From the NCBI GenBank assembly GCA_036504095.1, contig DASXVS010000040.1, positions 116,470 through 180,469 of the forward strand: a DNA stretch of 64,000 nt, in the 5' to 3' direction. Both the position numbers and the translations under genes were made by a program. The DNA is from Armatimonadota bacterium (GTDB lineage: Bacteria > Armatimonadota > DTGP01 > JAKQQT01). Under the pieces are notes generated by a model. The model had not been told where the DNA came from, did no database searches, and was given only the letters and a program-made list of their open reading frames with translations. Below are positions 8,346 to 14,910 of this stretch, in pieces; within the stretch, counting starts at the first letter, position 1, and each line of letters opens with the position of its first letter.

Positions 8346-9257
8346 ATGGGTCGCAGCAGTGCCTTTGTGCTCGTGAATCCCAGCGCGGCGGGCGGGCGCG
8401 GCGCCCGCGAATGGGAGCAGTTCGCCGGCCACCAGGCCGTGCCCGACCACGGCTTCACCACTCCCACGGAAGGCGCCGAGATCCTCGTGCGCCGGGCGTG
8501 CGATGACGGATACCGCACCATCCTCGTCTGCGGCGGCGACGGCACGGTGAGCGAAGCGGCGAACGCGCTGATGGAGATTCATCGAACGGAACGCCCGACG
8601 CTGGGAATTCTGCCCGCCGGCACCGCTAATGATTTCGCCCGCGCGATCGGACACACAAGTTGGTCCCGGGTCCTGGCCGCCGTGGAGCGGCCGGCCCGGA
8701 TGGTGGACGTGGGCCTCGCCGAGGGCGCGTTCGGCCGCCGCCATTTCCTGGTCGCGGCATTCATCGGGACACCGGCCGAGATCGCCGGAAGGGCGAACGA
8801 GGGCGGGAAGCCTGTGCGCGGCCTGGCGGGCTACCTTCCTTATCTGCGGAAAGCCGCGCTGATGACCGTGCCCGTCATCGTTGAATTCGACTCAGATACG
8901 TGGGCCGGCAGCGCCACTACGGCCGTCGTCTCGAACACGCGGAACGGAGCGGGAGGGATCCGTATCTGCCCCGATGCGCGCGTGGACGACGGACGGCTGG
9001 ACCTTCTCTTCATCGAACACCGCCGGCGGCGCGGGCTCACCGTGACGCTCGCCTTGGATGCGCTGCTCGTGCTGACGTGTTTCGTTTCGCCCGGCCTCTC
9101 GAGCCTCGTTCCGGGGGTGGATGTTCGCCGCGCCACGGCGACGCGGGTCGAGTTGAAAGCCGATGGCGCACAGTTGGCGCTGGATGGGGAAATCGTGGGC
9201 CAACTGCCGGCGACCATCGAGGTGCTGCCGTCGGCGCTGGATGTGGTGGGGGTGTAA
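8346..9257 (+). CDS. YegS/DagK-family lipid kinase
   Basis: A 303-residue member of the diacylglycerol kinase catalytic family (LCB5/YegS/BmrU). The nucleotide-binding opening VLVNPSAAGGRG, the invariant CGGDGTVSEAANAL and the LGILPAGTANDFAR substrate motif are all present. The C-terminal beta-sandwich ends LALDGEIVGQLP. Such kinases phosphorylate diacylglycerol or sphingoid-type lipids at the inner membrane face. The ATG is supported by AGGAGG eight bases upstream. It stands alone. The 61-bp repeat array begins 35 bases after its stop. Confidence 0.9.
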   Translation: MGRSSAFVLVNPSAAGGRGAREWEQFAGHQAVPDHGFTTPTEGAEILVRRACDDGYRTILVCGGDGTVSEAANALMEIHRTERPTLGILPAGTANDFARAIGHTSWSRVLAAVERPARMVDVGLAEGAFGRRHFLVAAFIGTPAEIAGRANEGGKPVRGLAGYLPYLRKAALMTVPVIVEFDSDTWAGSATTAVVSNTRNGAGGIRICPDARVDDGRLDLLFIEHRRRRGLTVTLALDALLVLTCFVSPGLSSLVPGVDVRRATATRVELKADGAQLALDGEIVGQLPATIEVLPSALDVVGV

Positions 9258-9291
9258 GGGGGCGCGAGGCGCCCGGTATATCGGACGGTTT

Positions 9292-9431
9292 GTCGGCGGG
9301 GACGCCGACACTACCGTGTTCGGCATTCATCGTTCATCATATCGGACGGTTTGTCGGCGGGGACGCCGACACTACCGTGTTCGGCATTCATCGTCCGTTA
9401 TATCGGACGGTTTGTCGGCGGGGACGCCGAC
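9292..9431. repeat. three 61-bp repeats carrying the GTCGGCG hairpin core
   Basis: The core GTCGGCGGGGACGCCGAC starts at 9292, 9353 and 9414, an exact 61-base period. The intervening bases (ACTACCGTGTTCGGCATTCA and an ATCGGACGGTTT segment) are nearly identical between units, and include the TTCATCGTTCATC word found elsewhere. The array lies between the lipid kinase and the terminase stop codon. A degenerate single unit is at 13249-13277. Confidence 0.9.
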
Positions 9432-9445
9432 ACTGCCTGTGACGA

Positions 9446-10795
9446 TCATCGCAGCGTGTAGGCCGTCACGGTGGCGTGGCGTCCGGTGGCGGCGTTCAGA
9501 GCCATGGCCAGCGCCCAGAACTTGTCCGCGTGGCTGCCGTCGACAACGGGCGCATCGTAACGGACGCGTCCCGAGGCCAGCCACGTTCGGCGGACCGTAT
9601 GAATTTGCTCCAACAGGGACCGCTGGCGCGGCAGCGCCAGGATGCCCGCCTGCAGATCGCGCTTCACCTGGCGCGCCATCGTTTCCTTCATCCCGCAGTC
9701 GAAGTGCAGTGCCACAACCCGGCCCGGGTACGCGCGCGAAAGGTCCTCGCTGAGGTTCATGCCCAACCCGGTCGAGTCCACGCAAAGACGCTCCACACCC
9801 GCGATGCGCAGGCAGTCCAGCACGGCGGTTTCCTGGGTCCTGAAATCCTCGTTCACCATGCTCTTGATGCAGACAACCGAGCGCCTGCCGCCGTCATCCC
9901 GGATCACGATGATCTCCGTGGCGTTCGTCACCCGGCCGATGTCCACACCGGCGTACAGCCGTCCGCCGAGGGCGGCCAGGGCTTCCCAGGTCGCCGCCAG
10001 CGGGATATCGTGCACGTTGGCCTCGATTTCCGGCCAGGAGATGAAGGCCGCGTTCACGTCCACGAACTTGAGCTCATACTCCTGCTGGAACGTCTCCAGG
10101 TCCATCGCGCCCCGCAGGCGTTTCAGGACCTCCGTCCCGTAGCGCCGAACGCGGGCGTCCGTGAGCGGTTCCGCCTCGGCGGCGTCCGCGTCGAGGCAAA
10201 GCCACGGCGCGCGCCACCACGGGACCGTGTGCTGAGAGAAACTCGACGCCAGTTCCGGCTCCGAAACGAGGCGCCAGAACATCCCGGTATCGCCGTTCGG
10301 TGTCGAGGCCACGGTGACGCGCCCGCCGTGGGTGATCACCGGCAGGGCGCCGCCATACACGCGGCCGGAATGCGGGTAAAACGCCATCTCGTCCAGGTAG
10401 AGGCTGGCGCCGGCCTTCCCGCGCGGCGCGAGGCACGGGAACGAGAGCAGGCGACCGCCACCCTGGAAGATCATCTCAAACCTCCCCGCGTGGCGCAGCG
10501 GCGGGCGGTACCTCGCGGGCAGGCTTTCGTAGAGATCGCGGGCGTACATGATCTTCTCCGACGCCTCATCGCGATTGAGGCTCATGAAGATGCTGAAATG
10601 GCGGTTGACGATGGCCTGGCTGAGCGCCTCCAAGGCGAACAGCCATGAAAAACCCGTCTGACGCGCCTTCAGAACGGACCGGAACGGCCCCTCATCGGCC
10701 AGGAAATCCCGCTGGTAGTCGGTGAGGGTGTGCCCCGACCGGGACACCGCAGCCTCGATAACCGCGTTCACTGAGCTTGCGCGCCTCTTCAACAT
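9446..10795 (-). CDS. phage-type terminase large subunit-like protein
   Basis: A 449-residue protein with the ATPase-nuclease layout of a terminase large subunit (Terminase_6 / Mu gp28-like). The P-loop position reads KARQTGFSW, closer to the gp28-type SRQIGATW than to GxGKS. Walker B is LYLDEMAF and the coupling motif is ASTPNG. The C-terminal RNase H-like nuclease half has VDIGRVTNATE, CVDSTGLGMN and DKFWALAMAL, giving the acidic residues. In phages it packages DNA. Here no portal, capsid or small terminase lies nearby. TAGGAGGC precedes the ATG, inside a 51-bp leader that is duplicated before the winged-helix gene at 11939. Confidence 0.75.
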   Translation of the reverse strand: MLKRRASSVNAVIEAAVSRSGHTLTDYQRDFLADEGPFRSVLKARQTGFSWLFALEALSQAIVNRHFSIFMSLNRDEASEKIMYARDLYESLPARYRPPLRHAGRFEMIFQGGGRLLSFPCLAPRGKAGASLYLDEMAFYPHSGRVYGGALPVITHGGRVTVASTPNGDTGMFWRLVSEPELASSFSQHTVPWWRAPWLCLDADAAEAEPLTDARVRRYGTEVLKRLRGAMDLETFQQEYELKFVDVNAAFISWPEIEANVHDIPLAATWEALAALGGRLYAGVDIGRVTNATEIIVIRDDGGRRSVVCIKSMVNEDFRTQETAVLDCLRIAGVERLCVDSTGLGMNLSEDLSRAYPGRVVALHFDCGMKETMARQVKRDLQAGILALPRQRSLLEQIHTVRRTWLASGRVRYDAPVVDGSHADKFWALAMALNAATGRHATVTAYTLR

Positions 10796-10799
10796 TTCG

Positions 10800-10850
10800 T
10801 TGCCTCCTACTTACTAGCCCGCGAGAAGGCGGTTTTGTCTGAAGTTTTTT
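10800..10850 (-). promoter_or_regulatory. 51-bp leader, copy 1 (terminase)
   Basis: On the minus strand this segment runs from an A-run through CTTCAGACAAAAC, a G/C-rich middle and CTAGTAAG to TAGGAGGCAA just before the terminase ATG. The segment 11943-11993 before the winged-helix gene is the same length and differs at only two positions (49 of 51 identical). It contains the ribosome binding site and probably a shared upstream control element. Confidence 0.7.
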
Positions 10851-10867
10851 TTCGGAGGGCAAAATTG

Positions 10868-11005
10868 AACCACAAAGACACGAAGGCACAAAGGAAACGA
10901 TGAAGTGTGAACGATGAACGATGAAGGGCGAATCCGGGTCGGACATTCATCATTCATCATTCTGAACTCATCATTTTGGCTTTGTGCCTTTGTGTCTTTG
11001 TGGTT
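10868..11005. repeat. nested inverted repeat (CACAAAG outer arms, TGAACGA inner arms)
   Basis: The outer arms are 10868-10893 and 10980-11005, 26 bases with one mismatch. The inner arms are the GAACGATGAACGATGAA run near 10909-10925 and the TTCATCATTCATCATTC run near 10946-10962. The left outer arm is base-for-base the same 26-mer as 39447-39472. It lies between the winged-helix stop and the terminase leader, so a transcript of the first gene would end in a long hairpin. Confidence 0.85.
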
Positions 11006-11009
11006 GAAT

Positions 11010-11939
11010 TCACAACTTCCACCCCAGGCGGGCGGCTTCGGGTTCCCAGCAGTATGGGAACTCGCCGCGCTCGTCTACGATTGCGTACGCGGGGTCGTCC
11101 GGATCGAGGGTCCAGCCGGTGGAACGTCCCGCGCGGCGCAACGCATCCACGTGGCGTCCCAGCGCCTCGATGCCTGCGTCGTTCATGCTCAGAGCCGGGT
11201 ACGGCTTCCCCCGGAAGTCGTGTGACAGCATGTCGGGGTGCTCCTTCAGCCACCCGCGCTTGTGCATGTACTGGACGTTGTTCCACACCATTCCCATGTT
11301 GATTCCGCACAGGCGCGCCACCTTCCTCATCGACGCCGGGGTCCAGATCCGACTCGTCAGCACGCGCGCCACCTGCAGCCCGCACGGACGCAGCCAGAAG
11401 AAGACCCCGTGGCGGCGCACGGCCTCGACCGGATCGTCCTCCACATCGTCACGCAACGGAGCATCCTCCCACGGCTCATGCAGAACGTCGCGCGTCACCC
11501 AACCCATGCGCCATAATGCCTGGCGGCCGGCGTCCGTGATGCTCCACTCCCGCGCACTATGCGCGTGATACGTGCGCGCGCCCAGGCGGCTTGGTACACT
11601 GCGGGCCGCGACCAGCGAGACCCACTGCAGCCTCTTCAGGTCCCTGCCAATAGTCGATTTGTCGATGCCGAAGGCGGCACAGATGTCCATCGTGGTTGTG
11701 GGTCCGTGCGCGCTCAGATGCGTCAGCAGCATCAGGGGTTTGACCGTCAGGAGAGCCGGGTGAAACTGCCAGTGCCGCGCGGCTCCATCGTCGCTCACCC
11801 GATGGGAACTCAACGCCGGGGCTCTCCGCCGGGATCCCCGGAATCCGTCGGTCGCCGGTATGTACCGTTCCCGCTCCTCCTCGGGCTGTTCGTCCAGCCA
11901 CGGCGGCCTCTCGTCCGCATTCCAGTGGGCTTCATTCAT
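11010..11939 (-). CDS. double winged-helix protein, terminase neighbour, function unknown
   Basis: A 309-residue cytosolic protein that I do not recognise as a named family. Residues 70-115 (LLTHLSAHGPTTTMDICAAF then DKSTIGRDLKRLQ) look like a winged-helix/helix-turn-helix, followed by a wing near 130-150 and ITDAGRQALWRMG, a pattern common in MarR/ArsR-like folds. A second HTH-like segment lies near residues 195-225 (MRKVARLCGINMGMVWNNVQ). The C-terminus is Trp/Tyr-rich. The gene shares a 49/51 leader with the terminase downstream, so the two are probably co-regulated, and a replication, packaging or regulatory role in a small element is conceivable. It has no paralogue in the window. Confidence 0.6.
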   Translation of the reverse strand: MNEAHWNADERPPWLDEQPEEERERYIPATDGFRGSRRRAPALSSHRVSDDGAARHWQFHPALLTVKPLMLLTHLSAHGPTTTMDICAAFGIDKSTIGRDLKRLQWVSLVAARSVPSRLGARTYHAHSAREWSITDAGRQALWRMGWVTRDVLHEPWEDAPLRDDVEDDPVEAVRRHGVFFWLRPCGLQVARVLTSRIWTPASMRKVARLCGINMGMVWNNVQYMHKRGWLKEHPDMLSHDFRGKPYPALSMNDAGIEALGRHVDALRRAGRSTGWTLDPDDPAYAIVDERGEFPYCWEPEAARLGWKL

Positions 11940-11942
11940 GAT

Positions 11943-11993
11943 TTGCCTCCTACTTACTAGCCCGCGGGAAGGCCGTTTTGTCTGAAGTTTTTT
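11943..11993 (-). promoter_or_regulatory. 51-bp leader, copy 2 (winged-helix gene)
   Basis: Second copy of the leader described at 10800-10850, with two substitutions. It places TAGGAGGCAA at the correct distance from the ATG at 11939. The similarity ends just beyond the T-run (A-run on the coding strand), so the duplicated unit is sharply bounded. Confidence 0.7.
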
Positions 11994-12457
11994 GAGGGCC
12001 GAGGGCTGAGGGCTGAGGGCTGAGGACGGTCGGGAGGACGCCCGCTACGTCATTCTGACCGAAGCGAAGAATCTCATCGACAACAATTCGGAACTCACCG
12101 CAGAGGAACGCAGAGGATTCCAGTAGAACCGGCGCCCCGCCCGTTGGGTGGACGGGTGACGGCGAACCCGACCAAATCCGCCTCGTACGGGGGAGTGCCG
12201 GATGTCCCATGTTCAGATCAACTGCTGGCGAGCCGGCGTATCGGCATCAGGGCCGGACCCTGCGCGAATCCCTTTCGGGCCGTGCCACGAGTACAAGAAC
12301 GCATCGCCACCAGAAGTGCAATAGCACTATGCTCATCGAAGATAAGATGCTTGGGCTGAGGGTAGAGTCGGCGAAACCTCGCGCGTGCCTGGTCAGCCCC
12401 AAGTGTCGGCTGCGGCGACACGTGTTAACATTTCTTCATTAGCGGAGAATTAGGGCG
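11994..12457. other. gene-poor gap with word repeats
   Basis: No convincing gene. The gap holds GAGGGCTGAGGGCTGAGG-type tandem words (11993-12028), one arm of a GTCATTCTGACCGAAGCGAA-type element (12044-12075), an ACCGCAGAGGAACGCAGAGG word pair (12097-12116) and a short CCGTTGGGTGGACGG palindrome near 12142. The part from 12180 to 12440 shows nothing recognisable; short frames there have no binding sites or family resemblance. Confidence 0.6.
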
Positions 12458-12544
12458 GTGGAGCAGCTTGACCACTACGGTCTCCCGTCATATCAGCATC
12501 CCGATGATAATGGCTTGTATAAGTGCCATTGGAGTGGAAAATGA
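12458..12544 (+). CDS. possible short coupled reading frame, 28 residues
   Basis: A GTG-started frame encoding a 28-residue peptide (starts MEQLDHYGLPSYQHPDD, ends CHWSGK). Its TGA overlaps the ATG of the next gene as ATGA. An AGGG lies close upstream. It could be a leader peptide coupling translation of the downstream gene, or the remaining end of a decayed longer gene. The peptide looks protein-like rather than repeat-derived, but coding is unproven. Confidence 0.3.
   Translation: MEQLDHYGLPSYQHPDDNGLYKCHWSGK
12468..12496 (+). promoter_or_regulatory. possible sigma70-type promoter
   Basis: TTGACC at 12468-12473 and TATCAG at 12491-12496 are separated by 17 bases, upstream of the low-GC gene at 12541. 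It lies inside the possible 28-residue frame, so at most one of the two readings is likely to be biologically relevant. Confidence 0.3.
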
Positions 12545-12789
12545 AGAGAAGGAGGATGAAGGAATTAGCGGATCAGGTGGTAAGTGTCATTGAGCACAAC
12601 CCAAATACCTACGTAACTGAATCTAAGTTTCCGATCACCTGGTCGGAGGAACATGACGGACAGGAGATCGATTTTGAGATCGATGTTCTGGAGCAGGACG
12701 ACGAGCGGATTCACTTGATCGTATCGGTCAGCGACGGCTATTTATCCGCGTTTTTTCCGGTGAGTCGCAGCACTATAGTGCGCAAGTGA
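12541..12789 (+). CDS. low-GC small hypothetical protein
   Basis: An 82-residue protein that I do not recognise. The first 15 residues are strongly basic. The rest alternates hydrophobic and acidic strands (KFPITWSEEHDGQEIDFEID, LIVSVSDGYLSAFFPVSRS), suggesting a small beta-rich fold. GGAG lies six bases before the ATG at 12541. An in-frame GTG at 12523 and an ATG at 12556 are less well placed. Base composition is visibly lower in GC than the surrounding genes, which suggests acquisition from elsewhere. Small acidic beta proteins after a coupled frame are typical of immunity or antitoxin genes, but this is only a contextual guess. Confidence 0.5.
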   Translation: MKRRRMKELADQVVSVIEHNPNTYVTESKFPITWSEEHDGQEIDFEIDVLEQDDERIHLIVSVSDGYLSAFFPVSRSTIVRK

Positions 12790-13251
12790 AGATTCTTGTA
12801 TCCGGCGGTCCGGCACATCCGTTCCCGGATCTTTGTTCGCCAATATCGAATCCGGGAGAGGCGGCAACCCCTCCGCTGTTCCGGGGAGCCTCTCTCCGGA
12901 ACCGATCAGTACAAGCAGCTGTACGGTGGAGCGGCGTGTGCGGGACTACCATAGCCGCGCATCTCTCGTGGCACTGACGACTGAATGCGGAGGGCATCGG
13001 CCATGGGGTCCTCCGTACGGGCTCCGGGTCCTTGGAATCCCGCCAGTTGCAACTGGCGACCGAGTGAGTTACCTGCCCTCCGGGCAGGAGGTTGCCCCTG
13101 CCCGGAGGGCTGGTTGCCTGAACAGACGCCGGATTCATCCGGGGAGGCATGACGGGGGTGAGGGCTGCGGAACGCCCCGTAGGGGCAGAATGAGGGGAGC
13201 CCGGCGATTCATCGCCGGGTAACGCCGCGCGGACACCGGAACATCCCAGGG
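12790..13251. other. gene-free gap with strong short palindromes
   Basis: No gene is supported. Clear structures are an 18-base perfect palindrome CGCCAGTTGCAACTGGCG (13041-13058), a 14-bp perfect stem with an eight-base loop (13075-13088 with 13097-13110), and CCGGCGATTCATCGCCGG (13201-13218). The part from 12790 to 13030 contains nothing I recognise. Confidence 0.6.
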
Positions 13252-13530
13252 CGGCGGGGACGCAGCCACTACCGTGTTCGAGCTTCATCGCTCATCGTTC
13301 CGCGTTCATCGCTCACCGGTCCCCCCGCCACCGCAGCGCGGGGGAGGGGGGCAGGGGGAGGGGGATGCGGGCGGGGCGCCCGCGCTACCAGAAGTTGGAA
13401 GATGGAAGTTGGAGGTTGGATTTGGTCACTCAGAACCAGATCCTCCGTGGACCTCTGTGCCCTCCGTTTACTCCGTGGTGAATCCGGCTCCGGCATTCAT
13501 CGTTCATCGTTCACGCTTCATCGTTTCCGC
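13249..13530. repeat. mosaic of five word-repeat families downstream of recR
   Basis: In order: a decayed GGCGGGGACGCAGCC unit of the hairpin array (13251-13268), TTCATCGCTCATCGTTC words (13281-13316), a G-rich run and GCGGGGCGCCCGCGCTACC hairpin (13320-13390), AGTTGGAAGATGGAAGTTGG words (13391-13420), a CTCCGTGG-type run (13442-13482) and CATTCATCGTTCATCG words (13496-13527). Nothing here is coding; recR ends at 13531. Confidence 0.75.
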
Positions 13531-14127
13531 CTACATTTCCCGGCGCCACTCCAGCGCCTGGATCAGGGTCGCCTGGTCGGCGTAGTCCATGTCGCCTCCC
13601 ATCGGCAGGCCGTGCGCGATGCGCGTGACGCGGATGCCCAGCGGCTTCAGGAGGTTGCTCAGATAGAGGGCGGTTGCCTCGCCTTCGATGGTGGGGTTTG
13701 TGGCGAGGATGGCCTCCTTGACGACTCCATCGCGCAGGCGGGTCAGCAACTCGCGGATCTTCAGCATTTCGGGGCCGATGCCCTCCATCGGCGAGATCAC
13801 GCCGTGCAGGACGTGGTAAAGGCCCTTGAACTCGTTGGTTTTGTCCATGGCCACCAGGTCGCGGGGCTCGGCGACGATGCAGAGCAGCGACGGGTCGCGC
13901 CGGTGGTCCCTGCAGATGGCGCAGAGCTCCTGGTCGGTGAAGTTGAAGCACTGCCTGCAGAAATGGATCTGGCTCTTGACGTCCGTGATGGCGTCGGCGA
14001 GGCTTCGCGCATCCTCCGCCGAAATGCGCAGGATGTAGTACGCCAGGCGCTGGGCCGATTTCGGCCCGACGCCCGGCAGTTTTTCCAACTCACCGATCAG
14101 TTTCGCCAGCGGTCGTGCGTATTCCAT
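13531..14127 (-). CDS. recR: recombination protein RecR
   Basis: A 198-residue RecR, the ring-forming partner of RecF/RecO that loads RecA on single-strand gaps. It has an N-terminal helix-hairpin-helix (LPGVGPKSAQRLAY), a four-cysteine zinc finger at C57/C60/C69/C72 and a Toprim domain (LCIVAEPRDLVAMDKTNEFK with the acidic pair, then ILATNPTIEGEATALY). Length is standard. dnaX is not adjacent, although it often is in other genomes. No ribosome binding site is visible before the ATG, because the divergent region up to 14194 is made of CAGTAG and GCCCTCA word repeats. Confidence 0.97.
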   Translation of the reverse strand: MEYARPLAKLIGELEKLPGVGPKSAQRLAYYILRISAEDARSLADAITDVKSQIHFCRQCFNFTDQELCAICRDHRRDPSLLCIVAEPRDLVAMDKTNEFKGLYHVLHGVISPMEGIGPEMLKIRELLTRLRDGVVKEAILATNPTIEGEATALYLSNLLKPLGIRVTRIAHGLPMGGDMDYADQATLIQALEWRREM

Positions 14128-14194
14128 AAGTAGACAGTAGGCAGTAGAGGGATTCGGCCCTCAGCCCTCAGCCCTCGGCCCTCAGCCCTCAACG
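14128..14194. repeat. CAGTAG/GCCCTCA word repeats filling a divergent gene junction
   Basis: TAGACAGTAGGCAGTAGAGG is followed by four copies of GCCCTCA or GCCCTCG. The segment occupies the whole space between the recR start and the first codons of the GT2 gene, leaving neither gene with a visible ribosome binding site. Related runs occur at 11993-12028 and 63737-63805. Confidence 0.75.
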
Positions 14195-14842
14195 GTCGAT
14201 ATCCTCATCCCGGCCTTCAATGAAGAGGATCGTCTCGGAGCGACGATAGCGGGCGTGCGGGCGGCGGTATCAGGCCGGGTCATCGTGGTGGATGATGGTT
14301 CCAGGGATGGAACGGCCGAAGCGGCCCGGGCAGCCGGCGCCGATGTTGTGCTGAGGCACGAGAGAAACCTGGGCAAGGGCGCGGCGCTGAATACGGCGCT
14401 CGGTTCCAGCGATGCTCCCGTGCTTTTGCTGCTGGACGCCGACCTCGGAGAAAGCGCGGCGGAAGTGGCGCCGTTAGTGGACGCCGTCCTGTCCGACGCG
14501 TGCGATATGTGTGTCGCCGCCTGGGTGGCCACGGGTCGCAAATCCGGTTTCGGGCTCGCGCAGGGCATCGCCCGCCGGGGCATCCGGCAGCGTACCGGCC
14601 GGACGTTCAATTCCCCCATCTCAGGCCAGCGTTGCGTACGCCGCGAATGGGTCGACCGTCTGGGCGGGTTTGCGCCGGGATTCTGCGTCGAGGTGGCACT
14701 TACCCTTGGAATTCTCCGGCAAGGCGGCCGCGTGGAGGAGGTTCCGCTCCCCCTCAGGCATCGGAAGACCGGCCGCACCCTCGCCGGCTTTCTTCACCGC
14801 GGCAGGCAGGCGCTCGCGATCCTCAGAGCGCTCCGGCGCTGA
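14195..14842 (+). CDS. GT2-family glycosyltransferase, start codon unclear
   Basis: A GT-A fold inverting glycosyltransferase of family 2, about 215 residues, resembling dolichyl/polyprenyl-phosphate sugar transferases and cytosolic in the visible part. The core is VDILIPAFNEEDRLGATI, then VIVVDDGSRDGTAEAA, LLLLDADLGE (the metal-binding DAD) and a catalytic region near ISGQRCVRREWVDRLGG. The conserved first strand is encoded from 14195, but no ATG, GTG or TTG lies between the in-frame stop at 14138 and there. The first canonical start is a GTG at 14255, which would delete the NTP-binding strand. Either a non-standard start is used or the 5' end was replaced by repeat DNA. It would act on a lipid-linked acceptor. 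Confidence 0.75.
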   Translation, partial: VDILIPAFNEEDRLGATIAGVRAAVSGRVIVVDDGSRDGTAEAARAAGADVVLRHERNLGKGAALNTALGSSDAPVLLLLDADLGESAAEVAPLVDAVLSDACDMCVAAWVATGRKSGFGLAQGIARRGIRQRTGRTFNSPISGQRCVRREWVDRLGGFAPGFCVEVALTLGILRQGGRVEEVPLPLRHRKTGRTLAGFLHRGRQALAILRALRR

Positions 14843-14895
14843 TCGTGGCCGCGAAATAACCGGGCCGCATTTATTAAATCGCTCGGCGCCGGTGT

Positions 14896-14901
14896 TATAC
14901 T
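14896..14901 (+). promoter_or_regulatory. -10 box (TATACT) nine bases before an ATG, likely leaderless start
   Basis: TATACT ends nine bases upstream of the ATG at 14911, where no Shine-Dalgarno sequence is present. That spacing puts the transcription start at or next to the start codon. The NlpC/P60 gene at 42808 shows the same arrangement. Confidence 0.4.
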
Positions 14902-14910
14902 TGCCATACC

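Noticed and set aside
12209..12442. Small plus-strand frames in the 12.2-12.4 kb gap
   Set aside because: No ribosome binding site, no recognisable motif and no conserved neighbour; lengths are expected by chance.
14255..14842. GTG at 14255 as the GT2 start
   Set aside because: It would remove the conserved IPAFNEE strand that is encoded in frame just upstream, so the true coding start is probably earlier even though no standard codon is seen.
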